Assembly: GCA_002320005.1 (NCBI GenBank)
Contig: DCJK01000022.1
Span: 1 to 64,000, forward strand
Source: Firmicutes bacterium UBA1702
Lineage (GTDB): Bacteria > Bacillota > Clostridia > Peptostreptococcales > Anaerovoracaceae
Direction: 5' to 3'
Length of the DNA: 64,000 bases
Part shown: positions 25,571 through 34,552 of the stretch, one piece after another
Position numbering within the stretch: the first letter of the stretch is position 1
How the letters are laid out: each line of letters starts with the position of its first letter
Program-made: the position numbers and the translations under genes
The notes under the pieces: model-generated
Databases searched by the model: none
Told to the model about the DNA's origin: nothing
What the model saw: the letters and a program-made list of their open reading frames with translations, nothing else

Positions 25571-26325
25571 GACTGCTCTCCTTTCTCTGCAACCTGCGCA
25601 GGAGTCCTCCGGGAAGCTTCCTTTATTGCCATGGAAAGATTCAGAGTGCCGGTGTATAAAGCCTTCCCGAGAATGGCTCCATAAAGATCCATTTCTGCCA
25701 GCGCCTGTATATCTTCTATGGTTGACACGCCTCCGGAGGCCGTTATATCTATGTTGAACTTGTCCGAAAGATGACGATAAAGCTGAAGATTTGTTCCTTT
25801 CATGGCGCCATCCCTTGAGATATCCGTGCATATTATGGTTCTTACTCCTATATCTTCCATGGAACGACAGAAATCATCGCATGTGATGGCAGTTGTTTCG
25901 GTCCAGCCTTTGATGGCTACAAAACCATTGCGTATGTCGATTCCTACTGCTATGGCATCGCTGCCGAATTCTCTGACTGCTTTTTGTGCAAACCCCGGTT
26001 CGGTTATGGCTGAGGTGCCTAAAATAAGCCTGTCTACGCCTGCATTGCGATAGGCATCTATGGTTTTGAGAGAACGGATACCGCCGCCAAGCTCTGTAAA
26101 CATTCCTGTTTCCTTTATGATTTCCTTGATGATGTTCATGTTGGGAGTAGTTCCGAATCTTGCTCCCTCGAGATCCACAAGGTGAAGGTATTCGGCCCCT
26201 TGCTGTGAGAAGCGGTTTGCAAATTCGGGAGGATTATCGCTGTATATGGTCATCTGGTTGTAATCTCCCTTGAGGAGGCGTACTGCACACCCGTTATATA
26301 TGTCAATTGCAGGGAATATTTTCAT
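25567..26325 (-). CDS. hisA: ProFAR isomerase
   Basis: 1-(5-phosphoribosyl)-5-[(5-phosphoribosylamino)methylideneamino]imidazole-4-carboxamide isomerase, 252 residues. MKIFPAIDIYNGCAVRLLKG carries the first catalytic Asp; ELGGGIRSLKTIDAYRNAGV and the second half CTDISRDGAMKGTNL with the second Asp complete the barrel. Start follows GGAATTCC-type AAGGAATT; stop overlaps hisF by 4 nt. Confidence 0.96.
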   Translation of the reverse strand: MKIFPAIDIYNGCAVRLLKGDYNQMTIYSDNPPEFANRFSQQGAEYLHLVDLEGARFGTTPNMNIIKEIIKETGMFTELGGGIRSLKTIDAYRNAGVDRLILGTSAITEPGFAQKAVREFGSDAIAVGIDIRNGFVAIKGWTETTAITCDDFCRSMEDIGVRTIICTDISRDGAMKGTNLQLYRHLSDKFNIDITASGGVSTIEDIQALAEMDLYGAILGKALYTGTLNLSMAIKEASRRTPAQVAEKGEQS

Positions 26326-26350
26326 AATATGGAATTCCTTTCGTTATTAT

Positions 26351-26986
26351 TTACAGACTGCAGAAGGATTTTAAAATAGAAAGTCCTGCAGATCCGCTTT
26401 TTTCAGGGTGAAACTGACATCCAAAGATATTGTCTTTTTGCACTGCTGCAGTCAGCAGCTTTCCGTATTCGGTGCATGCTGTCACATATTGACTGCAGTC
26501 TGAAGCAAAAAAGGAATGAACGAAATAAACGCAGTCTCCTTCATTTACATTGCTGAAAATAGGGCTTTTGTCTGCTGGATTTTCATGCCCTCTTTTTTGA
26601 GGAAAAATCAGATGGTTCCACCCTATGTGAGGTATTTTATATTCATCGGGAACGATTCCTTTCATGGAGATAACCCGTCCGGGAATCAGACCGAGACCCT
26701 TATGAAGTCCGTATTCTTCACTTTCGTCGAAAAGAAGCTGCATACCGAGGCAGATACCCATTAAAGGCTTGCCCTGACGGGCCTGTGAAATCACAACTTT
26801 GTGAAGATCGTTTTGCTTCAGCTTTGAAGCAGCATCTGCGAAGGCTCCTACTCCCGGAAGAATGATTTTATCTGCTTTTTCAAGAACCGCAGCATCACCG
26901 GTAATGGTGACTTCTGCTCCTATGGCTTTCAGAGAGCTCTGAAGTGAAAAGAGATTTCCTACGCCGTAATCTACAATAGCAATCAT
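26351..26986 (-). CDS. hisH: Imidazole glycerol phosphate synthase, glutaminase subunit
   Basis: Glutamine amidotransferase class I partner of HisF, 211 residues. Starts MIAIVDYGVGNLFSLQSSLK; nucleophile Cys in PLMGICLGMQLLFDESEEYG, catalytic His/Glu in GCQFHPEKSG. The chosen ATG follows AAAGGAG that lies within the end of hisB; one base separates the two genes. Confidence 0.96.
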   Translation of the reverse strand: MIAIVDYGVGNLFSLQSSLKAIGAEVTITGDAAVLEKADKIILPGVGAFADAASKLKQNDLHKVVISQARQGKPLMGICLGMQLLFDESEEYGLHKGLGLIPGRVISMKGIVPDEYKIPHIGWNHLIFPQKRGHENPADKSPIFSNVNEGDCVYFVHSFFASDCSQYVTACTEYGKLLTAAVQKDNIFGCQFHPEKSGSAGLSILKSFCSL

Positions 26987-26987
26987 G

Positions 26988-27590
26988 TTAAAGAACTCCT
27001 TTCGTCGAAGGAATGCGGCCCTCCTGAGAAGCATCATGCGAAACAGCCTGTTTCATGGTGCGGCCAAAGGCCTTGAAGGCGCCCTCGATAATGTGGTGTG
27101 AATTAGTGCCTGCCAGCTGTCTGAGGTGAAGGGTCATTCCCGCCTTTCTTGTGAAAGCAAGAAAAAATTCCTCAGTGAGTTCGGTGTCAAAGGTTCCCAC
27201 CTTTTCGGCAGGAATGCTCAGTTCATAACTCAGATAACTTCTTCCGGAGATATCTGCTGCACAAAGTATGAGAGCTTCATCCATAGGAAGTATGATATTT
27301 CCATAGCGTGTGATGCCTGACATGTTGCCCAGAGCCTGGGAAAAAGCCATGCCTAGGCATATTCCGATGTCTTCGGTGCTGTGATGAAAGTCGACATTCA
27401 GATCGCCCTTGCATGTCACTTCCAGATCAAAGTTTCCGTGACGGGCAAAAAGAGTAAGCATGTGATCAAGAAAACCTATGCCGGTATCCACAAATGCGGT
27501 GCCCTTGCCGTCCAGATCAAGTTTCAGAGTGATCTGGGTTTCTGCAGTGTTGCGCAGTATTTCAGCAGTTCTGTTTTTTAAAGTGCTCAT
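26988..27590 (-). CDS. hisB: Imidazoleglycerol-phosphate dehydratase
   Basis: Monofunctional dehydratase of 200 residues (no fused phosphatase). Manganese-site motifs DVDFHH-like NVDFHHSTEDIGICLG and NSHHIIEGAFKAFGR; GFLDHMLTLFARHG near the N-terminus. Because the phosphatase domain is absent, a separate histidinol-phosphatase is needed; a PHP gene near 40 kb is the candidate. ATGA overlap with hisC. Confidence 0.96.
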   Translation of the reverse strand: MSTLKNRTAEILRNTAETQITLKLDLDGKGTAFVDTGIGFLDHMLTLFARHGNFDLEVTCKGDLNVDFHHSTEDIGICLGMAFSQALGNMSGITRYGNIILPMDEALILCAADISGRSYLSYELSIPAEKVGTFDTELTEEFFLAFTRKAGMTLHLRQLAGTNSHHIIEGAFKAFGRTMKQAVSHDASQEGRIPSTKGVL

Positions 27591-28669
27591 AAAGAAACCT
27601 CCTCTGATATTTTTCTGATTTCGTTTAAAAGGATATCCATCTCTTCAGGAGTTCCTATGGTGATTCGATTGTAATTACGGATTCTTTCTTTATTAAAATG
27701 TCTTATGAGAATTCCTCGGCGTTTAAGTTCATTGTACAAGAATTCTCCGTCTATCAGTTTTGAACATACGAAAATAAAATTTGCTTTTGATGGTACAACT
27801 TCAAAACCCATACTCTCCAGTGCAGAAACGCACATGCTGCGTGTCTTCTGAATTTCAGCACAGTTATCCATAAAATATTCACCGGATTTTATGGCGGCTA
27901 TTCCTGCTGCCATGGTAAGACGATTGATATTGTACGGATTGGTTGAAAATCTGATTCGTTCAAGGTCATCAATGAGGGGAGAGGATGCTGCGGCAAAACC
28001 CAGCCTTGCTCCGGCCATGGAACGCGATTTGCTGAAAGTCTGCACTACCAGCAAATTATCGTAGTTTCGAATAAGCGGCAGAGCAGATTCAGCGCCGAAG
28101 TCCACGTAGGCTTCATCAATGAGAACAACCTTGTCCGGGTTAGCCAGAAGGATTTTTTCAATATCTTCCGTGGTCAGAGGTATTCCTGTGGGAGCATTGG
28201 GATTGGCTATGCATATGAGGCCTCCGCTGAAAGGAAGGCTGCAATAATCCTCAATATTTATGGAAAAGTCCTCCTGAAGAGGAATGATCTCCGCGCTGAT
28301 TCCGTGCAGATCGGCAAATACCTGATAAAAACCGTAAGTTATATCAGGGAAAAAAACCTTTCTGCCTCCGCCTCCTGCAAAAGCAAGGAAGGCAAAGTTA
28401 AGAATATCATCTGACCCATTGGATATAAAAATGTTTCTGATGTCTGTAGCTTTCATAGAAGCCAGAGCTTCCTTCAGCTGACGGCAGTCGGGATCCGGGT
28501 AAAGCCGCAGATTCTGCACCTCTTCATTACTCAGGGCAGCCGCTACTTCCGGTGAAGGCGGATAGGGTGACTCGTTGGTATTTAGTTTGATATATTTCAT
28601 TCCCTGAGGCTGCTCACCCGGAGTATAGGCTTCCAGTGAAGCAAGGTCGGGGTTAAAGAAAATGCTCAT
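27587..28669 (-). CDS. hisC: Histidinol-phosphate aminotransferase
   Basis: PLP enzyme of fold type I, 360 residues. YIKLNTNESPYPPSPEV at the N-terminus, FISNGSDDILNFAFLAF, VVLIDEAYVDFG and the PLP lysine in VVQTFSKSRSMAGARLGFA. It uses glutamate as donor. Start follows AGGAGATT, 19 bp after the hisD stop; the end overlaps hisB by 4 nt. Confidence 0.95.
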   Translation of the reverse strand: MSIFFNPDLASLEAYTPGEQPQGMKYIKLNTNESPYPPSPEVAAALSNEEVQNLRLYPDPDCRQLKEALASMKATDIRNIFISNGSDDILNFAFLAFAGGGGRKVFFPDITYGFYQVFADLHGISAEIIPLQEDFSINIEDYCSLPFSGGLICIANPNAPTGIPLTTEDIEKILLANPDKVVLIDEAYVDFGAESALPLIRNYDNLLVVQTFSKSRSMAGARLGFAAASSPLIDDLERIRFSTNPYNINRLTMAAGIAAIKSGEYFMDNCAEIQKTRSMCVSALESMGFEVVPSKANFIFVCSKLIDGEFLYNELKRRGILIRHFNKERIRNYNRITIGTPEEMDILLNEIRKISEEVSL

Positions 28670-28688
28670 ATCTTAATCTCCTGTTGCT

Positions 28689-29975
28689 TTATTTGTCCAT
28701 ACTGCGTACTGTAACACTGCGAGCGTGAGCCGAAAGTCCTTCGGTTTCCGCAAAGCAGGCCACATCTGACGAAACTTTGTCCAGCGCTTCTTTGGTATAA
28801 TAGCAGTACTGATATTTTTTTACGAAATCGTCCACAGAAAGGGGACTTGAAAATCTTGCGGTTCCTCCTGTAGGAAGAGTATGGTTGGGGCCTGCAAAAT
28901 AGTCTCCCAGTGCCTCCGGACAATTTCTGCCTAAAAATACGGAACCGGCATGGCGGATCTGATCCAGGTAATCAAAAGGATTGTCTACACAAAGTTCAAG
29001 ATGCTCCGGAGCCAGCTCGTTGGCGATGTCTATAACCGTATCAAGGGTATCTGCCACAATAATTTTGCCGTAGTCATCGATGGAAGCTCTTGCAATTTCT
29101 CTTCTGGGAAGGAGAGGAATCTGCCGCTCAAGCTCCAGACTCACGGCTTCTGCCAGAGCCATTGAATCTGTAACCAGCACAGCGCAGGCCATTTTGTCAT
29201 GTTCTGCCTGGCTGAGCATGTCCGCAGCCACATATTCCGGATTGCAGCCGCTGTCAGCAGCTACAAGAATTTCGCTGGGACCGGCAATCATATCTATGGC
29301 CACTCTTCCGAAAACCTGTTTTTTTGCCTCGGCCACATATGCATTTCCCGGTCCGGTGATTTTGTCAACTCTGGGTACAGTCTGAGTTCCGAAAGCCAGA
29401 GCCCCTATTGCCTGGGCGCCTCCTGTCTTAAAAATGCGGGTTACACCTGATATACGGGCCGCAGCCAATATGGCAGGATTTACTTTGCCTTCACTGGATG
29501 GAGTAACCATTATTATTTCTTCAACGCCGGCAATCTTTGCAGGGATGGCGTTCATAAGCACAGTGGAAGGATAAGCGGCTGTGCCTCCCGGTACGTAGAT
29601 TCCCACTTTGTCCAGGGGAACTATTTTCTGTCCGGTTATTACACCCGGACGAAGACGGGAGTTATTTATGAAACTGGTTCTGACCTGCTTTGAGTGAAAC
29701 TCCCTTATGTTTTCTGCAGCTCTCTGCAGAATCTCAATAAGGCGGGAGCCTGACCGGAGAAAAGCTTCTTCGATTTCTTCCTCGGTAACCTCCAGGTTAA
29801 AATTATCCTTGGAGATTCCGTCAAACCTTTGGCAATAGTCCAGAACTGCATCGTCTCCCCTTTTTTTTACATCTTGGAGAATGTCGCTGACCGTACCTGA
29901 TACATCTATTGATTCATCAGGCCTTGCGAATATCTCACTGTTTGAAACTTCTCCGTATCTCATTATTTTAATCAT
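28689..29975 (-). CDS. hisD: Histidinol dehydrogenase
   Basis: Zinc and NAD-dependent, converts histidinol to histidine in two oxidations; 428 residues. Motifs: VPLDKVGIYVPGGTAAYPST, KITGPGNAYVAEAK, DMIAGPSEILVAAD, SQAEHDKMACAVLVT and the C-terminal NHTLPTGGTARFSSPLSV. The ATG after GGAGGAAC is preferred to one seven codons upstream. Overlaps hisG by 8 nt. Confidence 0.96.
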   Translation of the reverse strand: MIKIMRYGEVSNSEIFARPDESIDVSGTVSDILQDVKKRGDDAVLDYCQRFDGISKDNFNLEVTEEEIEEAFLRSGSRLIEILQRAAENIREFHSKQVRTSFINNSRLRPGVITGQKIVPLDKVGIYVPGGTAAYPSTVLMNAIPAKIAGVEEIIMVTPSSEGKVNPAILAAARISGVTRIFKTGGAQAIGALAFGTQTVPRVDKITGPGNAYVAEAKKQVFGRVAIDMIAGPSEILVAADSGCNPEYVAADMLSQAEHDKMACAVLVTDSMALAEAVSLELERQIPLLPRREIARASIDDYGKIIVADTLDTVIDIANELAPEHLELCVDNPFDYLDQIRHAGSVFLGRNCPEALGDYFAGPNHTLPTGGTARFSSPLSVDDFVKKYQYCYYTKEALDKVSSDVACFAETEGLSAHARSVTVRSMDK

Positions 29976-30624
29976 TGATGATGTTCCTCCGTACATTTCT
30001 TACGATATTTTCAATTTCTCTGTTTTTGAATTTAAAACTTACTTTATTGGAAATAAGTCGTGCGCTTATGGGAACTATGTTTTCGATGACTTCAAGGTTG
30101 TTTTCTCTCAGCGTTGTTCCCGTTTCTACTATATCAACTATAACATCTGAAAGACCGAGGATAGGAGCCAGTTCTATTGAGCCCTGAAGTTTTATGATGT
30201 CAATGTCTCTGCACTGACTTGAGTAATAATCCATGGCAATATTGCAGAATTTGGTTGCAACACGCAGGGTTCTTCCGGTGTTATCCCTGAAATCTTTCGG
30301 ACCTGCTACAGCCATTCTGCATTTTCCCATATTAAGATCCAGAAGTTCGTAAACATCGGGGCTGTATTCCAGAAGAATATCTTTGCCGGCAACACCTATA
30401 TCTGCGGCGCCTCGCTCCACATAGATTGCAACGTCAGAGGGTTTTACCCAGAAATAGCGTATTGCGGCCTCCTGGTTTTCAAAGATCAGCTTTCTGCTGT
30501 CTTCTCTGATTTCGCTGCAAGGAAATCCTGAGGCTTCAAAGATATCATATACCTTTTCGCCAAGACGCCCTTTTGGAAGAGCAACATTTATGATTTTTTT
30601 CCCTTTGCTGTTTTCTGATGTCAT
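29968..30624 (-). CDS. hisG: ATP phosphoribosyltransferase, short form
   Basis: Committed step of histidine synthesis. At 218 residues this is the short HisG(S) lacking the C-terminal regulatory domain, so it needs HisZ, which is encoded directly upstream. Motifs: VALPKGRLGEKVYDIF, DVAIYVERGAADIGVAGKDIL and SDVIVDIVETGTTLRENNLE (PRPP site). Confidence 0.96.
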   Translation of the reverse strand: MTSENSKGKKIINVALPKGRLGEKVYDIFEASGFPCSEIREDSRKLIFENQEAAIRYFWVKPSDVAIYVERGAADIGVAGKDILLEYSPDVYELLDLNMGKCRMAVAGPKDFRDNTGRTLRVATKFCNIAMDYYSSQCRDIDIIKLQGSIELAPILGLSDVIVDIVETGTTLRENNLEVIENIVPISARLISNKVSFKFKNREIENIVRNVRRNIIND

Positions 30625-30625
30625 C

Positions 30626-31741
30626 TTAAACCTCCTTTAAGATACCTTTATCAATGCGGAACAACAGGCGGTACCTTAGCTTGTCAGGAATTTTGCGCTG
30701 GCACCGGACTTTGAAACCCTGTTCCGTAAGGTGTCTTACAGCGTCCATCACATCACCGGGCTCAGATGTGTCATCATATAGCAGGAGCGCATCGATGTCA
30801 TAATTCTCCGAAGAAGATTCGTAATCCTCCAGCAGGTCGAGATAGATGGCAAAGCCTATGGCGCCGGCTTTTTTCCCCATTTTTTCCATAAGCTCGTCGT
30901 ATTGTCCTCCGGACAGAACACCGGTAGGAATTCCTTCCACATAACCGCGAAACAAAATGCCGTTATAGTAGTTCATATCGTTGACTATGGAAAAATCCAG
31001 GCGAACATTATCAAAGCCCTGACGATCGAGGATGTCACATATTACCTCAAGCTGATGAAGGGCAGCGTCCATGGTAGAATTTAAGCTGATGGATTCCAGA
31101 GTTTTCAGGACACAATCCATAGAGCCATAGGTGGTGGCCAGGGTAATGGCCGTTTCTCTCAGTTCCTCTCTGATTTTAAGGCTGTCAAAAAGCGCCGTGA
31201 TACCGTGTGCATTTTTTTCACGCAGGAGTGAAAGAAACTTTTCTTCATGTTTCGGTCTGAGATTAAGTTCTTCCAGCAAGCCGCGTATAATTCCCATGTG
31301 CGAAAGATCCAGTATATAATTGTCACTTAGGATTTCCAGACTTTCTGCGGCAAGAATAAGGACCTCGCTGATATGGTAAAGATCTAAATCCCCCATACAT
31401 TCGAGGCCCATCTGCATAAGTTCCTTATAAGTCTTAGTACTTTTTGAGGTGCGGTATATGTTTTCATTGTAATATACCTTTTGTATAGTTTCACCGGCAT
31501 CTCTGTAGTTTTTTACGATAGACAATGTGACATCCGGCTTGAGAGCCAGGAGTTTGCCGTTGGTATCGGTGAAAGTTATTATATTGTCACCTGACAGAAA
31601 ATCCTTATTGGAGACATACAGATCGTATTCCTCGAACTTATTCATCTTGTAATGGACAAACCCGTACTGCTCATACAGATGTCGCAGATTGAGGATGTTA
31701 CGGTCTTCTTTTTTAAGGTTGATCTGGCTGTTAAATTTCAT
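30626..31741 (-). CDS. hisZ: ATP phosphoribosyltransferase regulatory subunit HisZ
   Basis: Paralogue of histidyl-tRNA synthetase without tRNA-charging ability; forms the hetero-octamer with short HisG and confers histidine feedback. 371 residues. Class II synthetase pieces: RHLYEQYGFVHYKMNKFEEY, LLALKPDVTLSIVKNY, KVYYNENIYR and GLECMGDLDLYH; the anticodon domain is absent. First gene of the nine-gene-function operon; gap to hisG only 1 bp. Confidence 0.94.
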   Translation of the reverse strand: MKFNSQINLKKEDRNILNLRHLYEQYGFVHYKMNKFEEYDLYVSNKDFLSGDNIITFTDTNGKLLALKPDVTLSIVKNYRDAGETIQKVYYNENIYRTSKSTKTYKELMQMGLECMGDLDLYHISEVLILAAESLEILSDNYILDLSHMGIIRGLLEELNLRPKHEEKFLSLLREKNAHGITALFDSLKIREELRETAITLATTYGSMDCVLKTLESISLNSTMDAALHQLEVICDILDRQGFDNVRLDFSIVNDMNYYNGILFRGYVEGIPTGVLSGGQYDELMEKMGKKAGAIGFAIYLDLLEDYESSSENYDIDALLLYDDTSEPGDVMDAVRHLTEQGFKVRCQRKIPDKLRYRLLFRIDKGILKEV

Positions 31742-31973
31742 TGAAAATGCCTTTCTCTTTTATGAGTTGTGTATGATTTTTTGCCTGACATCATCAGGCA
31801 TCAGCGTTTACCGGCAGAATGACATGATGCCGGAACAAAAGCATATTAACACGATAACACATTAAAGCGATAAAGTAAAGGATATTTTTGACTTTTTTCT
31901 TTAATTTTTACCTTAAAGAAGAAAGGTATAATGGCAAATAAGGCGGGTATTCTTGCAAAATTCAGGATATCCC
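31742..31973 (-). promoter_or_regulatory. his operon leader and probable promoter region
   Basis: The stretch upstream of hisZ is non-coding. On the minus strand a weak promoter candidate TTTACT-N17-TATCGT lies about 120 bp upstream. Two hairpins follow in the leader: CCGGCA / TGCCGG at 31811-31833 and GCCTGA / TCAGGC at 31783-31799. No T-box signature, no run of His codons and no T-rich terminator was found, so control of the operon is not evident. Confidence 0.35.
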
Positions 31974-32001
31974 TTGACAATTGCGGTTTTTAATATATAA
32001 T
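31974..32001 (+). promoter_or_regulatory. Predicted promoter of the pot operon
   Basis: Perfect TTGACA and perfect TATAAT with a 16-bp spacer, the strongest housekeeping promoter in this region. Confidence 0.75.
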
Positions 32002-32016
32002 TTTATATACAGTTGT

Positions 32017-32033
32017 GTTTAGTATTTCTAAAC
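32017..32033 (+). promoter_or_regulatory. Possible operator for the pot regulator
   Basis: Perfect inverted repeat GTTTAG-TATTT-CTAAAC placed just downstream of the expected transcription start. Its position suits a repressor site for the HTH-cupin protein encoded as the first gene of the operon. Inferred from symmetry and location only. Confidence 0.45.
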
Positions 32034-32133
32034 TTTGAGTTTATTATTGTGAAACGGCGCGGCTGTCATCACTTGAAAAGATATGTGAACAACGAAGAAA
32101 ACAGCCTTAAAAACAAAGCAGGAGAGGCACAGG

Positions 32134-32670
32134 ATGGATATAGGCGGAAAAATAAGAGAAATACGTATATTCAACGGTCTTACGCAGGAAGAACTGGCAG
32201 ACAGGTGTGAACTTTCCAAAGGCTTTATTTCGCAGCTTGAAAATAATCTCACATCGCCTTCGATTTCCACCTTGGAGGATATTCTGCAGTGCCTGGGAAT
32301 GAGCATCAGTGAATTCTTTGCTCTTGATAAACAGCCTGTTCAGATTGTTTTCGGCAAAGATGACTACTTTGAAAAAAAAGATGACCAGCTGAAAAATAAG
32401 ACTGAGTGGATAATTCCCACAGCTCAGAAAAATATGATGGAGCCCATAAGGCTCACATTAAGTGCAGGGGGACAGACATATCCGGACAATCCTCATGAAG
32501 GTGAAGAATTCGGGTATGTTTTAAAAGGTGAAATAACGATAATAATAGGAAATGAAAAGCACAGAGCCGGGCCCGGAGAGTCTTTTTACTATACACCTGA
32601 CAAAAAACATTACATTATATCAAAGAAGGGAGCGGAAATTCTGTGGGTAAGCACCCCGCCGAGTTTCTAA
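32134..32670 (+). CDS. XRE-cupin transcription regulator of the polyamine uptake operon
   Basis: 178 residues. N-terminal XRE helix-turn-helix (IREIRIFNGLTQEELADRC, LSKGFISQLENNLTSPSIST) and a C-terminal cupin barrel from about residue 105 (HEGEEFGYVLKGEITIIIG, GESFYYTPDKKHYI). Such PuuR-like proteins sit at the head of potABCD operons in clostridia and streptococci and probably sense polyamines. Start follows AGGAGAGGCACAGG. The stop abuts potA directly. Confidence 0.88.
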   Translation: MDIGGKIREIRIFNGLTQEELADRCELSKGFISQLENNLTSPSISTLEDILQCLGMSISEFFALDKQPVQIVFGKDDYFEKKDDQLKNKTEWIIPTAQKNMMEPIRLTLSAGGQTYPDNPHEGEEFGYVLKGEITIIIGNEKHRAGPGESFYYTPDKKHYIISKKGAEILWVSTPPSF

Positions 32671-33747
32671 ATGAGGCAGATGGCTTTAATAGAACTTGTT
32701 GACATTTCAAAATCATTTGACGGTGAGCTTGTGCTGGACGAGTTTAACCTCAAAATAAAAGAGAATGAATTCATTACGCTCCTGGGGCCGTCCGGATGCG
32801 GAAAGACTACAACCTTACGGATATTGGGAGGCTTTGAGACACCGGATACAGGCAGAGTGATGTTTCAGGGAGAAGATATAACCGATCTTGCTCCAAACAA
32901 AAGACAGATAAATACGGTTTTCCAGAAATATGCGCTGTTCCCCAATATGAATATTGCCGAAAACATAGCTTTCGGCCTGAAAATCAGCGGCAAAAGCAAG
33001 GAATATATAAAAGATAAGGTGAAGTATGCTCTGAAACTGGTAAATCTCAGCGGATACGAAAAACGTTCTGTTGATTCGCTTTCCGGCGGACAGCAGCAGC
33101 GTATCGCTATTGCAAGAGCCATTGTCAATGAGCCGAGGGTTCTCCTTCTGGATGAACCTCTTGGAGCGCTGGATCTGAAACTTCGCCAGGAGATGCAGTA
33201 TGAGCTCATAAGGCTTAAAAATGAACTGGGGATAACCTTTTTATATGTCACCCACGACCAGGAAGAAGCCCTGACCATGTCGGACAAGGTTGTTGTCATG
33301 AATCAGGGATATATCCAGCAGATGGGAACCCCGGAAGAAATATACAACGAGCCGGAAAACGCGTTTGTAGCCGACTTTATCGGAGACAGCAATATAATAG
33401 ACGGAGTCATGATGGAAGATCGCATAGTGAAAATATGCGGCTGTGTATTTCCATGTATTGATGAGGGATTTGGCAAAAAGAAGCCGGTAGATGTTGTAAT
33501 AAGACCTGAAGACATTATAATCGGAAAACCGGGAGAAGGAATACTGGACGGCGTAGTGACATCCAATGTATTCATAGGTGTGCATTATGAGATGTGCATT
33601 GAAGCAGGCGGATTTGAATGGCTTGCACAGAATACTGTCAGCTACCCTGTAGGCCAAAAGGTATCCATAAGAGTTACGCCTGAAAACATACAGATAATGA
33701 ATAAACCGCAATCTGAGGATGAGGAGGCACTGGCACTGGATGAGTAA
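32671..33747 (+). CDS. potA: Spermidine/putrescine ABC transporter ATP-binding protein
   Basis: 358-residue ATPase: Walker A LLGPSGCGKTTTLRILGG, Q-loop QKYALFPNMN, signature DSLSGGQQQRIAIARA, Walker B LLLDEPLGALD and switch THDQEEA, then a C-terminal TOBE domain from about residue 240. The second ATG (codon 4) gives the usual family start MALIEL; neither has a strong ribosome site because translation is coupled to the regulator gene. Overlaps potB by 8 nt. Confidence 0.94.
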   Translation: MRQMALIELVDISKSFDGELVLDEFNLKIKENEFITLLGPSGCGKTTTLRILGGFETPDTGRVMFQGEDITDLAPNKRQINTVFQKYALFPNMNIAENIAFGLKISGKSKEYIKDKVKYALKLVNLSGYEKRSVDSLSGGQQQRIAIARAIVNEPRVLLLDEPLGALDLKLRQEMQYELIRLKNELGITFLYVTHDQEEALTMSDKVVVMNQGYIQQMGTPEEIYNEPENAFVADFIGDSNIIDGVMMEDRIVKICGCVFPCIDEGFGKKKPVDVVIRPEDIIIGKPGEGILDGVVTSNVFIGVHYEMCIEAGGFEWLAQNTVSYPVGQKVSIRVTPENIQIMNKPQSEDEEALALDE

Positions 33748-34552
33748 AAAGATATTCAGCGGCCCCTTCCTTGCATTCATGCTGTGCGGAACCATTATTC
33801 CACTGGGAGTAATAGCATACTACGGCATAACTGACAGAAGCGGGGCATTTACATTTGAAAACATAAAAGCAATAACTACCGGTGAGCATTGGGAAGCCCT
33901 GATGCTGGCCTTGATGCTGGCATTGATAAGCACGGTGATATGTCTGCTGATTGCTTTTCCTCTGGGACTGATACTTAAAGACAGCAAACTGGGGAAAAAA
34001 GGCTTTATGGTATTTATTTTTATTCTGCCTATGTGGATGAATTTTCTTCTCAGAACCATGGCATGGCAGGTGCTTCTGGAAAAAAACGGAATCATAAATC
34101 AGGTGCTGGGCTTCATCGGGCTGCCTTCTCTTCATATCATAAATACTCCGGCTGCAGTGGTGCTGGGAATGGTTTATGACTACCTTCCGTTTATGATACT
34201 TCCTATTTACAATGCGCTGATAAAGATCGACAAAAATGTGATAGAAGCTGCATACGATCTCGGAGCCGGATTCAGGCAGGTGCTGCAGAAAGTTATAATA
34301 CCTCTGTCTGTTCCCGGAATAGTCAGCGGAATAACCATGGGATTCGTGCCTTCACTTACAACCTTTGCCGTATCTAATATTCTGGGCGGAGGAAAGGTAA
34401 ATCTGATAGGAAACATAATTGAGCATGAATTTACCACTGGTTCCAACTGGAATCTGGGGGCAGGACTCTCGTTGGTCATGATGATTTTTATAGTCATTAG
34501 CATGGCTCTGATAGAAAAGTTTGACAGGAACGGGGAGGGTAATATTATATGA
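33740..34552 (+). CDS. potB: Spermidine/putrescine ABC transporter permease PotB
   Basis: 270 residues, six membrane helices. The binding-protein-dependent permease (EAA) motif reads EAAYDLGAGFRQVLQKVIIPL. First helix begins FSGPFLAFMLCGTIIPLGVI. Start inside the end of potA behind GAGGAGG; overlaps potC by 4 nt. Confidence 0.94.
   Translation: MSKKIFSGPFLAFMLCGTIIPLGVIAYYGITDRSGAFTFENIKAITTGEHWEALMLALMLALISTVICLLIAFPLGLILKDSKLGKKGFMVFIFILPMWMNFLLRTMAWQVLLEKNGIINQVLGFIGLPSLHIINTPAAVVLGMVYDYLPFMILPIYNALIKIDKNVIEAAYDLGAGFRQVLQKVIIPLSVPGIVSGITMGFVPSLTTFAVSNILGGGKVNLIGNIIEHEFTTGSNWNLGAGLSLVMMIFIVISMALIEKFDRNGEGNII

Noticed and set aside
25571..25831. Upstream extension of hisF
   Set aside because: The extra residues are out-of-frame translation of hisA; the ATGA start is standard.
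31783..31799. Hairpin before hisZ as an attenuator terminator
   Set aside because: On the his strand it is followed by A residues, not T, so it cannot be an intrinsic terminator in that direction.
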